From positions 1 through 64,000 of the forward strand of contig JAEZZA010000027.1 of NCBI GenBank assembly GCA_023442525.1: DNA of 64,000 bases, written 5' to 3'. The notes under the pieces are model-generated. The model had not been told where the DNA came from, did not search any database, and saw only the letters and a list, made by a program, of their open reading frames with translations. Below, piece after piece: positions 44,769 to 55,217 of the stretch. The DNA is from Bacteroidota bacterium (GTDB taxonomy: Bacteria > Bacteroidota > Bacteroidia > Bacteroidales > UBA10428). The translations under genes were made by a program, and so were the position numbers. Positions within the stretch are counted from its first letter, which is position 1; every line of letters starts with the position of its first letter.

Positions 44769-46298
44769 ATGGTTTCCACTGCTAATATTGGATTTGACAA
44801 TGAAAAATACCTCAGGGAGCAGACTGCTGCTATCCTTGAAAGGGTAAACCGGTTCAACGATAAACTATATCTTGAATTCGGAGGTAAGATTCTTTACGAT
44901 TACCATGCTGCAAGGGTACTGCCCGGATTTGACCCTAATGTAAAGATGAGGCTGTTGCAAATACTGAAGGATAAGATCGATGTGATCCTCTGTATTCATG
45001 CAGGAGATATCGAACGAAAAAAAGTACGTGCCGATTTCGGAATAACCTACGATGCAGATGCACTCAAAACCATTGATGATTTCAGGGATTGGGGGATTAA
45101 TGTTTCAGCTGTGGTTATTACCCGGTACCAGAACCAGGCTGCTGCCCGGTCGTTTAAGAACAAGCTTGAGCGTAGAGGGTTCAGAGTTTATCTGCATTAT
45201 CCTACAAAGGGATACCCTTCGGAAATCGATACGATAGTCAGCGATCAGGGGTATGGGGTAAACGAATACATCAAGACTACAAACCCGATAGTGGTGGTTA
45301 CCGGCCCGGGTCCGGGCAGTGGTAAGCTGGCCACTTGTCTGTGTAACCTTTATCACGAATACAAAAACGGTGTAAAAGCGGGTTATGCCAAATTCGAAAC
45401 CTTTCCTATATGGGACCTTGCGATCGATCATAAGGTAAATATAGCCTACGAGGCGGCAACAGTAGACCTGAACGATGAAGTTCTGATTGATGAACATCAC
45501 CTGGGGGCCTATAATGTGAAGGTGGTGAATTACAACAGGGATATTGAGGCATTTCACCTTGTAAAGCGAATAGTTGAAAAGATTACCGGAGGTGAATCGA
45601 TGTATCAGTCGCCTACCGACATGGGTGTCAATCGCGCCAGTGCAGGAATTATAAACGATGAGATTATTTCCGAAGCCTCTCATCAGGAAATTATCCGGCG
45701 TTATTTCCGGTGCGCAGTGGAGTACTACATAGGCATAGTTGATAAGGAAGTTCTGAACAGGGCAACGCGCATCATGAATAAGGTCAACGCAAAGATTGAG
45801 GACCGGAAAGTTGTTGTTCCTGCACGCCAGGCTGCACGTGATGCCGAAAAATGCGGGAAGGGAAACCAGGGCGTATTCTGTGGCGCAGCCATTGAACTAC
45901 ACGATGGAACCATTATTACCGGTAAGAATTCAACTCTTTTACATGCATCGGCAAGCCTCATTCTGAATGCCACAAAATACCTTGCAGGATTACCCGATAA
46001 AATGTTCCTTCTGCCCGAAAGCATCATCGACTCCGTTACCCATTTGAAAAAGAATATCCTTGATGGCCGCATGGTAAGCCTGGATGTGGAAGAAACCCTG
46101 ATTGTTTTAGGCATAAGTGCACTGGCTAATCCCGCTGCAAAAATGGCACTGGAAACCTTAAAACAACTCCGCGGCTGTAACGTTCATCTCACACACATTC
46201 CTACGCCGGGTGATGAAGCGGGTTTAAGAAAACTGAAAGTAAATCTCACCTGCGATCCACAGCATTCAGGAAAGAGTTTATTTATTGGCGAGTACTAA
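44769..46298 (+). CDS. DUF1846 family protein
   Basis: The 509-residue protein begins NIGFDNEKYLREQTAAILERVNRFNDKLYLEFGGKI, with VVVTGPGPGSGKLATCLCNLYHE (a P-loop-like GPGSGK), SPTDMGVNRAS and GTIITGKNSTLLHASASL. These are family signatures. DUF1846 proteins have a known structure but no settled function; the P-loop-like motif suggests nucleotide or phosphate binding. It converges with nuoN and overlaps its stop by 4 bases. Confidence 0.9.
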   Translation: MVSTANIGFDNEKYLREQTAAILERVNRFNDKLYLEFGGKILYDYHAARVLPGFDPNVKMRLLQILKDKIDVILCIHAGDIERKKVRADFGITYDADALKTIDDFRDWGINVSAVVITRYQNQAAARSFKNKLERRGFRVYLHYPTKGYPSEIDTIVSDQGYGVNEYIKTTNPIVVVTGPGPGSGKLATCLCNLYHEYKNGVKAGYAKFETFPIWDLAIDHKVNIAYEAATVDLNDEVLIDEHHLGAYNVKVVNYNRDIEAFHLVKRIVEKITGGESMYQSPTDMGVNRASAGIINDEIISEASHQEIIRRYFRCAVEYYIGIVDKEVLNRATRIMNKVNAKIEDRKVVVPARQAARDAEKCGKGNQGVFCGAAIELHDGTIITGKNSTLLHASASLILNATKYLAGLPDKMFLLPESIIDSVTHLKKNILDGRMVSLDVEETLIVLGISALANPAAKMALETLKQLRGCNVHLTHIPTPGDEAGLRKLKVNLTCDPQHSGKSLFIGEY

Positions 46299-47716
46299 AT
46301 AGTTAAAGCCAGGCGGTAGATGTATTCATACACTGCCCCGAAAAATCCGGTAACAAACACGCCTGTAATACAAATTACCAAACTTACCCGGGTATAGTTG
46401 TCGCTTCGGAACCAGGCTATAGGTTGCTCATTCCGGTCGATGAACATGGCTTTCACCACCCTCAGGTAGTAATAGAGCGAAATGGTTGCATTGATAACCG
46501 CTATAAGAACCAGTATGTAATAGCCTTTGCTGGCAGCTGAAGTGAAAAGGAAAAATTTTCCGAAAAATCCGGCCACCGGTGGAATTCCTGCAAGTGAGAA
46601 CAGGGAGAGCATCATAGTCAGACTCAGCAGGGGATTGGTCCGATACAGGCCGTTATATGAAGTGATGGTTTCATTTCCTGTCTGATGGACTATGGTGGAT
46701 ATCACACCAAAGGCAGCCAGATTGGTAAACATGTAAATGAGTACAAAATAAACCACAGTAGTCATCCCGGTTTGTCCCGTTCCCATAACACCCAGCAGTA
46801 TAAAGCCTGCCTGGGCAATGGATGAAAATGCCATGAACCGTTTGATATTATCCTGGCGAATGGCAAAAAGGTTGGCAATAGTCATGGTGGCCACTGCAAG
46901 AACATACAACAATACCTGCCATGAATCCTCGATTGCAGGGAATACCTTGTATAAAATGATTGTAAGTATAAAGACAGCAGAACCTTTGGATATGACGGAC
47001 AGATAAGATGTAATATTAACTGGCGATCCTTCATAAACATCGGCAGCCCAGAAATGAAAGGGTACAAGTGATATTTTGAAACCCATACCCGAAAGGAAAA
47101 ATATAAAACCTAATAATTGTAAGCCCTCAGGGCGAACGGAATGCAAAACCTCACCGAAGTAAACCGATCCCGAAGTTCCATAGATAAATGAAATTCCCAG
47201 CAGCAGAATCCCCGATGACAGGGCCGAAGAAAAAATGAATTTGATACCTGCCTCGGCACCTGAATTGCCCGATCGGTCGAATGCCGCAAGCACGGTCGCC
47301 GGTATTGTAGCCAGTTCGAGTCCGATATAGAACATCAGAAAATCACCTGATGAGATCATGAAAAACATTCCGGTAAGGGTGGAAAACAGAAGGATGAAAT
47401 ATTCAGAAGATTTACCTGCCAATGCCGGGCGTTTCAACCAAATGGCCGATTGCATGAGAACAATAAGCATGGCGATATTCAGAATGTTCTTCATCCCCGT
47501 GGTAAGAGGTGTGGATTGATACATGCCGCCAAACAGACTGCCGTGTACCGATGGGATGAAACCTGAAAGCGTATATAATCCAAACAACAGAATGATCAAA
47601 TCAATTAACCTGTGTTTGTTTTCAGGCTTTACTGACAGATCAGCAATCAATGCAAACAAGGTAAGGATCACCAGCAGAACCTCATATCGTATAATCCAAA
47701 GAGCTTTTAAATCCAT
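46295..47716 (-). CDS. nuoN: NADH-quinone oxidoreductase subunit N
   Basis: 473 residues with about 14 membrane helices; an antiporter-like proton-pumping subunit of complex I. Characteristic segments are FMISSGDFLMFYIGLELATIPA (Glu), GFKISLVPFHFWAADVYEGSP (Lys/His) and AFSSIAQAGFILLG. It ends the nuoABCDHIJKLMN operon, 15 bases after nuoM. Confidence 0.94.
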   Translation of the reverse strand: MDLKALWIIRYEVLLVILTLFALIADLSVKPENKHRLIDLIILLFGLYTLSGFIPSVHGSLFGGMYQSTPLTTGMKNILNIAMLIVLMQSAIWLKRPALAGKSSEYFILLFSTLTGMFFMISSGDFLMFYIGLELATIPATVLAAFDRSGNSGAEAGIKFIFSSALSSGILLLGISFIYGTSGSVYFGEVLHSVRPEGLQLLGFIFFLSGMGFKISLVPFHFWAADVYEGSPVNITSYLSVISKGSAVFILTIILYKVFPAIEDSWQVLLYVLAVATMTIANLFAIRQDNIKRFMAFSSIAQAGFILLGVMGTGQTGMTTVVYFVLIYMFTNLAAFGVISTIVHQTGNETITSYNGLYRTNPLLSLTMMLSLFSLAGIPPVAGFFGKFFLFTSAASKGYYILVLIAVINATISLYYYLRVVKAMFIDRNEQPIAWFRSDNYTRVSLVICITGVFVTGFFGAVYEYIYRLALTI

Positions 47717-47731
47717 TTGTGCCTCTGATTT

Positions 47732-49228
47732 TTAGAAACCGGCTAATCTTGAAATATATGGGCCAAGGCTGTCGTTAATTAAATTCGAAAGCCAGAGCGG
47801 AGCAATACCTATTCCTGCAATTGCAATAATAAGTGTTCCTGCACTGAGCCGCTCGTACCATTTGGCATCTCTCAGATGCAGATAATGATCATCTTTAATG
47901 GGTCCGAGCAGCAGGGTACCGACTACCCTTAAAATATACACCGCTGTTATTACAATTGAAGATGTGACAATAATAGTTGCAATCCTGTGAAATGTATCCG
48001 GGTGCCGGAAAGCTCCGGTGAAAACTGTCATTTCGGCTACAAATCCTGATAAACCGGGCAAGCCGAGCGACGCAAATCCTGCTATAACATAAGCCACTGA
48101 AAGGAACGGAATTACCTTCATGAGGCCTCCCATTTCATTAATCATGCGGGTATGTGTTCGGCCATAGATCATTCCGATCAGTGCAAAGAAAAGAGCGGTC
48201 ATTAAACCGTGAGATATCATTTGAATAACTGCACCATTGAAAGAAGTTTTATTCATCATAAGAAGCGCAAAAATCACCAGTCCGCAATGACTCACTGAAG
48301 AATACGCGTTGATATATTTCAGATCTTTTTGCCATATAGCCCCGAATGCGCCATATACGACGCTGATTGTGGTTAAAATAATGAATATCCAGGCCATTTC
48401 ATCGGCTGCAGCAGGCATCAGATACATAGCAACCCTGAAACAACCGTATCCTCCAAGTTTCATCAGCACTCCGGCATGAAGCATCGAAACGGCAGTGGGA
48501 GCTGAAGCATGACCATCGGGCGACCATGTATGCAGCGGGAATAGGGCGCCAAGCACCCCAAAGCCCACAAATGTGAATGGGAAAAAATACCGTTGGGCCT
48601 CTACAGGAAGTCCTATTTGTGCAATTTCGAGCAGATTAAAAGTGTGTAGTCCGTTTTCAAGTGTGGCATTGAAATAAATTCCGAATAGTCCCACCATCAG
48701 GAAAGCCGAACCTCCCATAAGCATCAGGGTCAGCTTCATTGCCGAGTATTCCCTGGGACCGCTGCCCCATATTCCGATAAGGAGATACATGGGAATTACG
48801 GCCAGTTCGTAAAACATAAACATGGTGAAGAGATCTGCCGAAATAAAAAAGCCGTATACTCCAGTGGCAAGAGTAATCAGAGATATAAAGAATTCCCTGG
48901 CCAGATCCTCCATTTCCCACGAGGCAAAAATGCCGGCAAAAACAACCACTGATGTCAGCATGATCATGGCCACAGCAATACCGTCAACTCCGGTTGTAAA
49001 GTGGATATTCAGCGAAGGGAACCATGTGTAATCCGATAAAAATACTATTTCGGATGTGTCGCCGGAATTACGTACCGAATAATACAAAAATAACAGAGCA
49101 ACCGACAGGATCAGCTGAACAAACATACCTCCGGCGGCCACCTTACGTGCCCCTTTTCCATCACGGGTAAACAGAATGCCAACGATTGTCAGTACCGGAA
49201 TTATTATGAAACTCCAAAGGAAATTCAT
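47732..49228 (-). CDS. nuoM: NADH-quinone oxidoreductase subunit M
   Basis: 498 residues, about 14 helices. Antiporter-subunit marks are FYELAVIPMYLLIGIWG (Glu in helix 5), LFPLHTWSPDGHASAPTAVSMLHAGVLMKLGGYG and YINAYSSVSHCGLV. It pumps protons and lies one base after nuoL. Confidence 0.95.
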   Translation of the reverse strand: MNFLWSFIIIPVLTIVGILFTRDGKGARKVAAGGMFVQLILSVALLFLYYSVRNSGDTSEIVFLSDYTWFPSLNIHFTTGVDGIAVAMIMLTSVVVFAGIFASWEMEDLAREFFISLITLATGVYGFFISADLFTMFMFYELAVIPMYLLIGIWGSGPREYSAMKLTLMLMGGSAFLMVGLFGIYFNATLENGLHTFNLLEIAQIGLPVEAQRYFFPFTFVGFGVLGALFPLHTWSPDGHASAPTAVSMLHAGVLMKLGGYGCFRVAMYLMPAAADEMAWIFIILTTISVVYGAFGAIWQKDLKYINAYSSVSHCGLVIFALLMMNKTSFNGAVIQMISHGLMTALFFALIGMIYGRTHTRMINEMGGLMKVIPFLSVAYVIAGFASLGLPGLSGFVAEMTVFTGAFRHPDTFHRIATIIVTSSIVITAVYILRVVGTLLLGPIKDDHYLHLRDAKWYERLSAGTLIIAIAGIGIAPLWLSNLINDSLGPYISRLAGF

Positions 49229-49229
49229 A

Positions 49230-51146
49230 CTATGAAATTTTATAAATAATGATCAGAACCAGTATTATGGCTCCGGAAACAAAAGCAATGGCGTAATCGC
49301 TAATGCGGCCCGACTGGACTCCCTTGATTTTTTCGGAAAACCATGAAATCACCATTGCAATACCATTCATGGTACCATCAACAATATGCCTGTCGAACCA
49401 GGCCACCGGCCTCGAAACCAGATTGAAGATTACTTTCTTTGTTATAAACAGGTATACTTCGTCTATGTAAAATTTATTATATACTGTATTATATACTGAG
49501 CCAAGCCGCATTTTCAGTTTATCCGGGATGTCGGATTTTTGCTTATAGAAATAATAGGCAACGGCTATACCTGCAAGGGCGATGAGAACAGACGGTATGG
49601 CAATATTAAAGTGCATACTGGTTTCGAACGGAACCCGGTTGGCAGAAACGTAATTACCAAAGGGTATGAATCCGGTAAAGGCCGAACCCGTTGCAAGCAG
49701 CATAAGCGGGATGGTCATGGTTAAAGGCGACTCATGCGGAGTATGATGGTAATAAGGATCCCTGTTCCAGAAAATGCCAAAATATAACCGGAACATGTAG
49801 AAGGCGGTGATTCCGGCCACTATATACTCAGTAAAGAACAGGATTTTATTATGTTCCCATGCAGCCACAAGTATTTCATCCTTGCTGAAAAAACCTGCGA
49901 ATGGAGGTATCCCTGCTATGGCAAGACACGCGATAAGAAAGGTTATATGTGTTACAGGAAGGTATTTCCGCAATCCTCCCATATCGTTCATAAGGTTGCT
50001 GTGTACCGCATGAATTACAGATCCTGCACCGAGGAACAGCAATGCCTTGAACATGGCATGAGTAAAAAGATGAAACATCGAAGCCATATATCCCAGTCCA
50101 TGATGGCCCTCATAACCGGAAACACCCAGTGCAAGCATCATGTATCCGATCTGAGAGAGGGTGGAGTAGGCCAGTACCCTTTTGATATCGAATTGGGTAC
50201 AGGCTATTATAGCTGCAAATAGCGATGTGAATGCCCCTATCCAGGCAATAACCTGAAGTGCATCGATACTATATGTTATATAAACCGGGAACATTCTGGC
50301 CACAAGAAAAACTCCGGCGACTACCATAGTGGCTGCATGAATCAGAGCGGAAACCGGCGTGGGGCCTTCCATGGCATCGGGCAACCATATATGCATCGGG
50401 AACATGGCCGATTTTCCGGCTCCGCCCATGAATATGAGCAGAAGTGCCCAGGTAATCACCGACAGACCCATGAATGACGCTCCGGCAATTCCTGCGAATA
50501 CGGGACTTTCAGGATTTGTCAGTTTAACAAAATCAAATGTTCCGGTATAAAACGATAGTAATAATATGCCGATAAGGAAACCCAGATCGGCAAAACGGGT
50601 AACGATGAAAGCCTTTTTGGAGGCAGCAACAGCTGAAGGTCGTTCGTAATAAAATCCGATCAGGAGGTATGATGAAACACCTACCAGTTCCCAGAAAATA
50701 TACATCTGGAAAAGGTTGGTGGCAATTACTAACCCCAGCATGGAAAAAGTAAACAGCGAAAGAAATGCATAAAACCGGTGGAATCCTTTTTCGCCCTTCA
50801 TGTATCCAAGGCTGTAAATATGTACCATTAATGATACTGTAGTGATGACCACGAGCATCATAACCGAAATAGGATCGAGCATTACGCCCATATCTATTTT
50901 CAGCAGATCAGTAAGATTCAGCCATGTAGTTTTTATTGGTGTGACAATTGGAAATGTCCCTTCAGATGGTCCTGCTACGAAGAAATAATTCCATGCCGTG
51001 AAGATTGACAAAAGGAAAGATGCAAATAAACCTGTTGTACCCGAGATGCCCGAAACCAGCGGTCTGAACCTGTGCCCGCTTAGTCCGGTTATCAGGAACA
51101 TGAAAAGCGGTATCAGCGGAATCCAAATTGCGTAAGTATAGTTCAT
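49230..51146 (-). CDS. nuoL: NADH-quinone oxidoreductase subunit L
   Basis: 638 residues with the antiporter core and the long C-terminal lateral helix that couples the membrane arm. Signatures are FWELVGVSSYLLIGFYYERPSAV, AGKSAMFPMHIWLPDAMEGPTPVSALIHAATMVVAGV and VLAYSTLSQIGYM. It follows nuoK by 14 bases. Confidence 0.95.
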   Translation of the reverse strand: MNYTYAIWIPLIPLFMFLITGLSGHRFRPLVSGISGTTGLFASFLLSIFTAWNYFFVAGPSEGTFPIVTPIKTTWLNLTDLLKIDMGVMLDPISVMMLVVITTVSLMVHIYSLGYMKGEKGFHRFYAFLSLFTFSMLGLVIATNLFQMYIFWELVGVSSYLLIGFYYERPSAVAASKKAFIVTRFADLGFLIGILLLSFYTGTFDFVKLTNPESPVFAGIAGASFMGLSVITWALLLIFMGGAGKSAMFPMHIWLPDAMEGPTPVSALIHAATMVVAGVFLVARMFPVYITYSIDALQVIAWIGAFTSLFAAIIACTQFDIKRVLAYSTLSQIGYMMLALGVSGYEGHHGLGYMASMFHLFTHAMFKALLFLGAGSVIHAVHSNLMNDMGGLRKYLPVTHITFLIACLAIAGIPPFAGFFSKDEILVAAWEHNKILFFTEYIVAGITAFYMFRLYFGIFWNRDPYYHHTPHESPLTMTIPLMLLATGSAFTGFIPFGNYVSANRVPFETSMHFNIAIPSVLIALAGIAVAYYFYKQKSDIPDKLKMRLGSVYNTVYNKFYIDEVYLFITKKVIFNLVSRPVAWFDRHIVDGTMNGIAMVISWFSEKIKGVQSGRISDYAIAFVSGAIILVLIIIYKIS

Positions 51147-51160
51147 CGTTCTTTCGCTAT

Positions 51161-51478
51161 CTAATACTTTAATTCATTCACCCTGTCCGATTCAATTGAG
51201 TTGAACCGCCGGTAAATATTTATGATAAGTGCTATGGCAACCGATGCTTCTGCGGCTGCGATTGCGATTATGAATAAAGCAAAAAAATGTCCCTCAAGCC
51301 GGCCGGGATACAGGTACCGGTTAAAAACAACAAAATTGATGTTTACCGAATTCAGGATCAATTCAATTGACATTAATAATGTTATCAGGTTTTTCCGCGT
51401 AAGAAAGCCGTAAACCCCAATAAAGAATACAAGAGTGCTTACAATCAGAAAATGAGTTATAGGAATTCCGTGTATCAT
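51161..51478 (-). CDS. nuoK: NADH-quinone oxidoreductase subunit K
   Basis: 105 residues, three helices; the conserved Glu residues lie in LLMSIELILNSVNINFV and IAAAEASVAIALIINIYRR. It forms part of the proton channel at the centre of the membrane arm. It lies between nuoJ and nuoL. Confidence 0.95.
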   Translation of the reverse strand: MIHGIPITHFLIVSTLVFFIGVYGFLTRKNLITLLMSIELILNSVNINFVVFNRYLYPGRLEGHFFALFIIAIAAAEASVAIALIINIYRRFNSIESDRVNELKY

Positions 51479-51492
51479 ACAGTTCTGTAGTC

Positions 51493-52047
51493 TTACTGAT
51501 TTTGAATTTCTTTAGTCTCATCTTTCACAGGCTCGGCGCCTTTTTTCTCGCGCCGGGCTATTACAATGGCACCAATCATTGCTGCCAGTAAAAGAATACT
51601 GATTATTTCGAATGGCAGTGCATAACCATTGTTTCCGGTTTCCATGAGTTGTTTGCCGATCACTTGCATATCAACCTCAATGGTTTCTTCTGTGGATGCT
51701 TTGAACGGAAATGAAAGAAAGGTAATTATGGTAATTCCTGCCCCGGCAATGGCAACTGTCAATGCCGGAATGACCGTCATCAGTGGAGGACGCTCAAATT
51801 TATGACTTATGTGATGGGTGAGCAGGATTGAAAAAATGACCAGAACAACAATACCGCCGGCATACAAAGCAAGCTGAACACCCGCAAGAAACTGGTATTG
51901 CAAGAGGAAGTAAAAACCTGAAGTGGCAACAAGCGAAAAAAGCAGGTAAACAGCAGCGCGTAAAATCCTCCGGCTTGTAACGGTCAACAGCGCAAAAACC
52001 AGGATAGTGGCTGAGAAAAGGTAAAACATGAAAACATTTGCGCCCAT
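51493..52047 (-). CDS. nuoJ: NADH-quinone oxidoreductase subunit J
   Basis: 184 residues, five helices, with RRILRAAVYLLFSLVATSGFYFLLQYQFLAGVQLALYAGGIVVLVIF, whose pi-bulge helix is a family mark. The C-terminal tail is long and charged. It shares one base with the end of nuoI. Confidence 0.94.
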   Translation of the reverse strand: MGANVFMFYLFSATILVFALLTVTSRRILRAAVYLLFSLVATSGFYFLLQYQFLAGVQLALYAGGIVVLVIFSILLTHHISHKFERPPLMTVIPALTVAIAGAGITIITFLSFPFKASTEETIEVDMQVIGKQLMETGNNGYALPFEIISILLLAAMIGAIVIARREKKGAEPVKDETKEIQNQ

Positions 52048-52526
52048 TATTTTACAGCTTTTTTAAGTGATGATCCGGGTTGATTCAGTTGTTTAACCAA
52101 CCTGTCGCGGTTAAAAACCGAATTTTCAAATTCATGTCCAAAAGCCAGTGCGTCTGAAGGACATGTCTTTACGCATAGTCCGCAGAATGTACACATGCCC
52201 AGGTTATACATATGCCTGTCGATAACCCTTACCTCCTTGCCTTCGGCATTCATTTCCTTTTTGGTAATTACCTGGATGGTTCCGTTAGGGCAGTTAGTCT
52301 GACAAATTCCACAGCCGGTACATTTGTGCTGGTTGTTTTCATCGTGAGGCATTATGATCTCGCCCTTGTAACGCTCGGTCATTTTTAATTCGCCGCGGTT
52401 TTCGGGATACTTCTGGGTAACAATTTCACGCGGACTGATAAAATACCTGCCGGTAAGTCGCATGCCGTTGACCAGGGTTTTGAGCCCTGACCATATTTCC
52501 TTTATATATATTACGATTGCTTTCAT
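52047..52526 (-). CDS. nuoI: NADH-quinone oxidoreductase subunit I (2x 4Fe-4S)
   Basis: 159 residues from the ATG at 52526; a longer reading to 52607 overlaps nuoH. Two 4Fe-4S motifs, CTGCGICQTNCPNG and CTFCGLCVKTCPSDA, carry electrons from the peripheral arm towards NuoB. The source of those electrons is uncertain here because nuoEFG are absent. Confidence 0.94.
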   Translation of the reverse strand: MKAIVIYIKEIWSGLKTLVNGMRLTGRYFISPREIVTQKYPENRGELKMTERYKGEIIMPHDENNQHKCTGCGICQTNCPNGTIQVITKKEMNAEGKEVRVIDRHMYNLGMCTFCGLCVKTCPSDALAFGHEFENSVFNRDRLVKQLNQPGSSLKKAVK

Positions 52527-52528
52527 AA

Positions 52529-53617
52529 TTAAAAATGCCAGCCCATTAAGGTTAGAAATGCCACAACCAGGATATTTACCAGGTTGACAGGCAGCAGATA
52601 CTTCCATTCGAGCGTAAGAAGCTGGTCAATCCTTAAGCGGGGGAATGTCCATTTAAACCACATCATGATGAATATTACCACAAACACTTTCATAAAAAAC
52701 CAAACAAGCGGTGGTATGAAATCCATCAGGTGATTGAAGGCGGTATTGTCGCCGAAGTGCAAGGGCATCCATCCGCCAAAAAACACGGTCACGGCAATTG
52801 AAGCTACAATGAACATGTTCATATATTCGGCAAGAAAGAAAAATGCGAATTTAATCCCCGAGTATTCCGTATGGAACCCTGCGGTGAGTTCCGATTCAGC
52901 TTCAGCCAGATCAAAGGGTCCCCGGTTGGTTTCAGCAGTACTGGCAATGAGAAAGACTATAAAGGCAATAAATGCAGGGATGTGTCCTTTGAAAATCCAC
53001 CATCCGTTAGCCTGGCTTTCCACAATTTCGGATAACTGCATGGTACCTGAAAAGACTATTATCGTCAGAAGTGAAAGTCCCACCGATAATTCATAACTGA
53101 TTACCTGGGCACCGCTACGCATGGCGCCGATAAGTGAATACTTGCTGTTGCTTGACCATCCGGCGAGCAAAATTCCCACTACGCCCACCGATGACACTGC
53201 TATTATATAAAAGATGCCTATATTAAAATCGATTGCATGCAGACCTTTTGCAAAGGGTATGGCTGCAATGGCCATGAAGGAGGCTATAATAACAATAAAC
53301 GGAGCGATGTTAAACAATAACTTGTCGGCATTTTTTATGGGAATCAATTCCTTCATCAGAAGCTTGATCAGGTCGGCAATTGTTTGAAAAATCCCTCCCG
53401 GGCCCACTCTGTTGGGGCCGAGACGATTTTGCATAAAAGCACATACTTTTCTTTCGGCATAAACCAGGAACAATCCCAGAAGAGCATAAAAGATAAGAAA
53501 AACCAGTCCCACAATCACAAGTTCTGTGAACACAGCCCAACCGGGCGACATTGCAGCGTTCAGGCTTTTGTCGATCCAGCCGGTTAAATTTGAGAAGTCG
53601 TATATATTTAAATTCAT
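52529..53617 (-). CDS. nuoH: NADH-quinone oxidoreductase subunit H
   Basis: 362 residues from the ATG at 53617; a GTG at 53635 that overlaps the nuoD stop is possible but less likely. Eight helices with AERKVCAFMQNRLGPNRVGPGG, ETNRGPFDLAEAESELTAGFHTEYSG and FPRLRIDQLLTLEWKYLLP, all at the quinone site. It follows nuoD directly; in the standard 14-gene operon nuoE, nuoF and nuoG would lie between them. Confidence 0.94.
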   Translation of the reverse strand: MNLNIYDFSNLTGWIDKSLNAAMSPGWAVFTELVIVGLVFLIFYALLGLFLVYAERKVCAFMQNRLGPNRVGPGGIFQTIADLIKLLMKELIPIKNADKLLFNIAPFIVIIASFMAIAAIPFAKGLHAIDFNIGIFYIIAVSSVGVVGILLAGWSSNSKYSLIGAMRSGAQVISYELSVGLSLLTIIVFSGTMQLSEIVESQANGWWIFKGHIPAFIAFIVFLIASTAETNRGPFDLAEAESELTAGFHTEYSGIKFAFFFLAEYMNMFIVASIAVTVFFGGWMPLHFGDNTAFNHLMDFIPPLVWFFMKVFVVIFIMMWFKWTFPRLRIDQLLTLEWKYLLPVNLVNILVVAFLTLMGWHF

Positions 53618-53631
53618 ATATGTCTGTTTGG

Positions 53632-54762
53632 TCACCTGTCGATATCAGGGATTACCAGATCGAGGGATCCGCTTATTGCTATCAGATCCGCAATCTTATA
53701 TCCCGGGGCAAGCTTACTAATTACGAACAGATTTGAAAAATTGGGGGTTCTGAACCTTACACGCCAGGGCGTTTTATTGCCGTCGCTCACAATGTACACG
53801 GCCAGTTCACCCCTGGCAGTTTCTACCCTTTGAAAGTACTCTCCGGCAGGAAGTCTCAGAACAGGTTTCATCTTAACAGCATAATCACCTTCAGGAATGT
53901 TGTCGATAAGCTGTTCGATAATATTCATCGATTCATACATTTCGGCTATACGCACTTTATATCGTGCCATGGTATCCCCATCGGTCATGAGAATCTCGTT
54001 GAAATTCAGATTGAGATAGGCACCGTATGGGTCGGTTTTCCGGATATCACATGAGAATCCCGATGCTCGTGCTGCCGGTCCTGTTACCCCGTACTGAATT
54101 GCATCTTCACGACTCATGGGGGCTATATTGCATGAGCGTTCCCTGAATATCACATTTTCAGTAAGGAGTTGATCGTATTCGGGTAGCTTTTGCCGGAAAT
54201 AGCTGATAAATTCTTTTGTTTTTTTCCGGAAATTGGGATGAATATCAGTCATCAGGCCTCCAGGAGTATTCACACTCTGAATAAGCCGGGTGCCGAACGA
54301 TTCTTCATAAATATCAAGAATTTTCTCACGATCTCTGAGACCATAGAAAAAGGTAGTCAGCGCACCCATATCCATTCCCATGGCACTCCACCAAAGCTGA
54401 TGCGATGCGACGCGGTTGAGCTCGTCGATTATGCAGCGAATGACAGTAACCCTTTCCGGAACCGACACTTCAAGTGCTTTTTCAACACAAAGGCAAACGG
54501 CTTCGTTATTCATGTGGGCCGACAGGTAATCCATCCGGTCGGTAAGATGAATGATCTGAGGATAGGTAAGGCGCTCACACATTTTCTCGATACCGCGATG
54601 GATGTAGCCGCAGTGCGGTATTACCTTCTGAATGGTTTCACCTTTAAGGTAAACTTCAAATCGTAATACGCCATGAGTTGAGGGATGCTGGGGACCGACA
54701 TTTATGATGTAATCCTCTTCTTCACCCAGGATAATATTCTTTACTACTTCGTCTTGCATCAC
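53632..54762 (-). CDS. nuoD: NADH-quinone oxidoreductase subunit D
   Basis: 376 residues; quinone-site subunit with INVGPQHPSTHGVLRFEVYL (His/Tyr region), GYIHRGIEKMCERLTYPQ and DPYGAYLNLNFNEI. NuoC and NuoD are separate here, whereas several Bacteroides fuse them. It overlaps the nuoC stop by 4 bases. Confidence 0.95.
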   Translation of the reverse strand: MMQDEVVKNIILGEEEDYIINVGPQHPSTHGVLRFEVYLKGETIQKVIPHCGYIHRGIEKMCERLTYPQIIHLTDRMDYLSAHMNNEAVCLCVEKALEVSVPERVTVIRCIIDELNRVASHQLWWSAMGMDMGALTTFFYGLRDREKILDIYEESFGTRLIQSVNTPGGLMTDIHPNFRKKTKEFISYFRQKLPEYDQLLTENVIFRERSCNIAPMSREDAIQYGVTGPAARASGFSCDIRKTDPYGAYLNLNFNEILMTDGDTMARYKVRIAEMYESMNIIEQLIDNIPEGDYAVKMKPVLRLPAGEYFQRVETARGELAVYIVSDGNKTPWRVRFRTPNFSNLFVISKLAPGYKIADLIAISGSLDLVIPDIDR

Positions 54763-55211
54763 CTGATGATCATTCTGTTTTCGTCTGTAAAATCCTTTCT
54801 AAGCGGAAATCCATAGTCGTCTTCAAGGAAAAGACGCCTCAGGTCGGGATGATTCCTGAACTGTATTCCAAAGAGGTCATAGACTTCACGTTCCTGGTAT
54901 TCCGCGGTTTTCCATATGTCGGAAACCGAATCGGTAACCGGATCGTTCCTGTCGATCCTGGTTTTTACGACAACCGTATGCCTGAATGAAGTGGAAGTAA
55001 GATGACAAACAATCATAAAATGATCGTTCCAGTCAACAGCCGTGAGGCTTATCAGGTAATCAAAGTTCAGAACCGGATCGGATTTGAGTTTCATGCAGAA
55101 CTCATGGTATGAGTCGCTGGCGACAACAAGCTCGATATACTGACTGCCATTGGCAGGAGTAATTTCGGGTGAAAGTTGTGAAATATATTGCTTCAGTGAA
55201 ATGTTGTCCAT
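54759..55211 (-). CDS. nuoC: NADH-quinone oxidoreductase subunit C
   Basis: 150 residues with the family C-terminal signature WKTAEYQEREVYDLFGIQFRNHPDLRRLFLEDDYGFPLRKDF. It packs beside NuoD in the peripheral arm. Confidence 0.94.
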   Translation of the reverse strand: MDNISLKQYISQLSPEITPANGSQYIELVVASDSYHEFCMKLKSDPVLNFDYLISLTAVDWNDHFMIVCHLTSTSFRHTVVVKTRIDRNDPVTDSVSDIWKTAEYQEREVYDLFGIQFRNHPDLRRLFLEDDYGFPLRKDFTDENRMIIR

Positions 55212-55217
55212 CTGCCG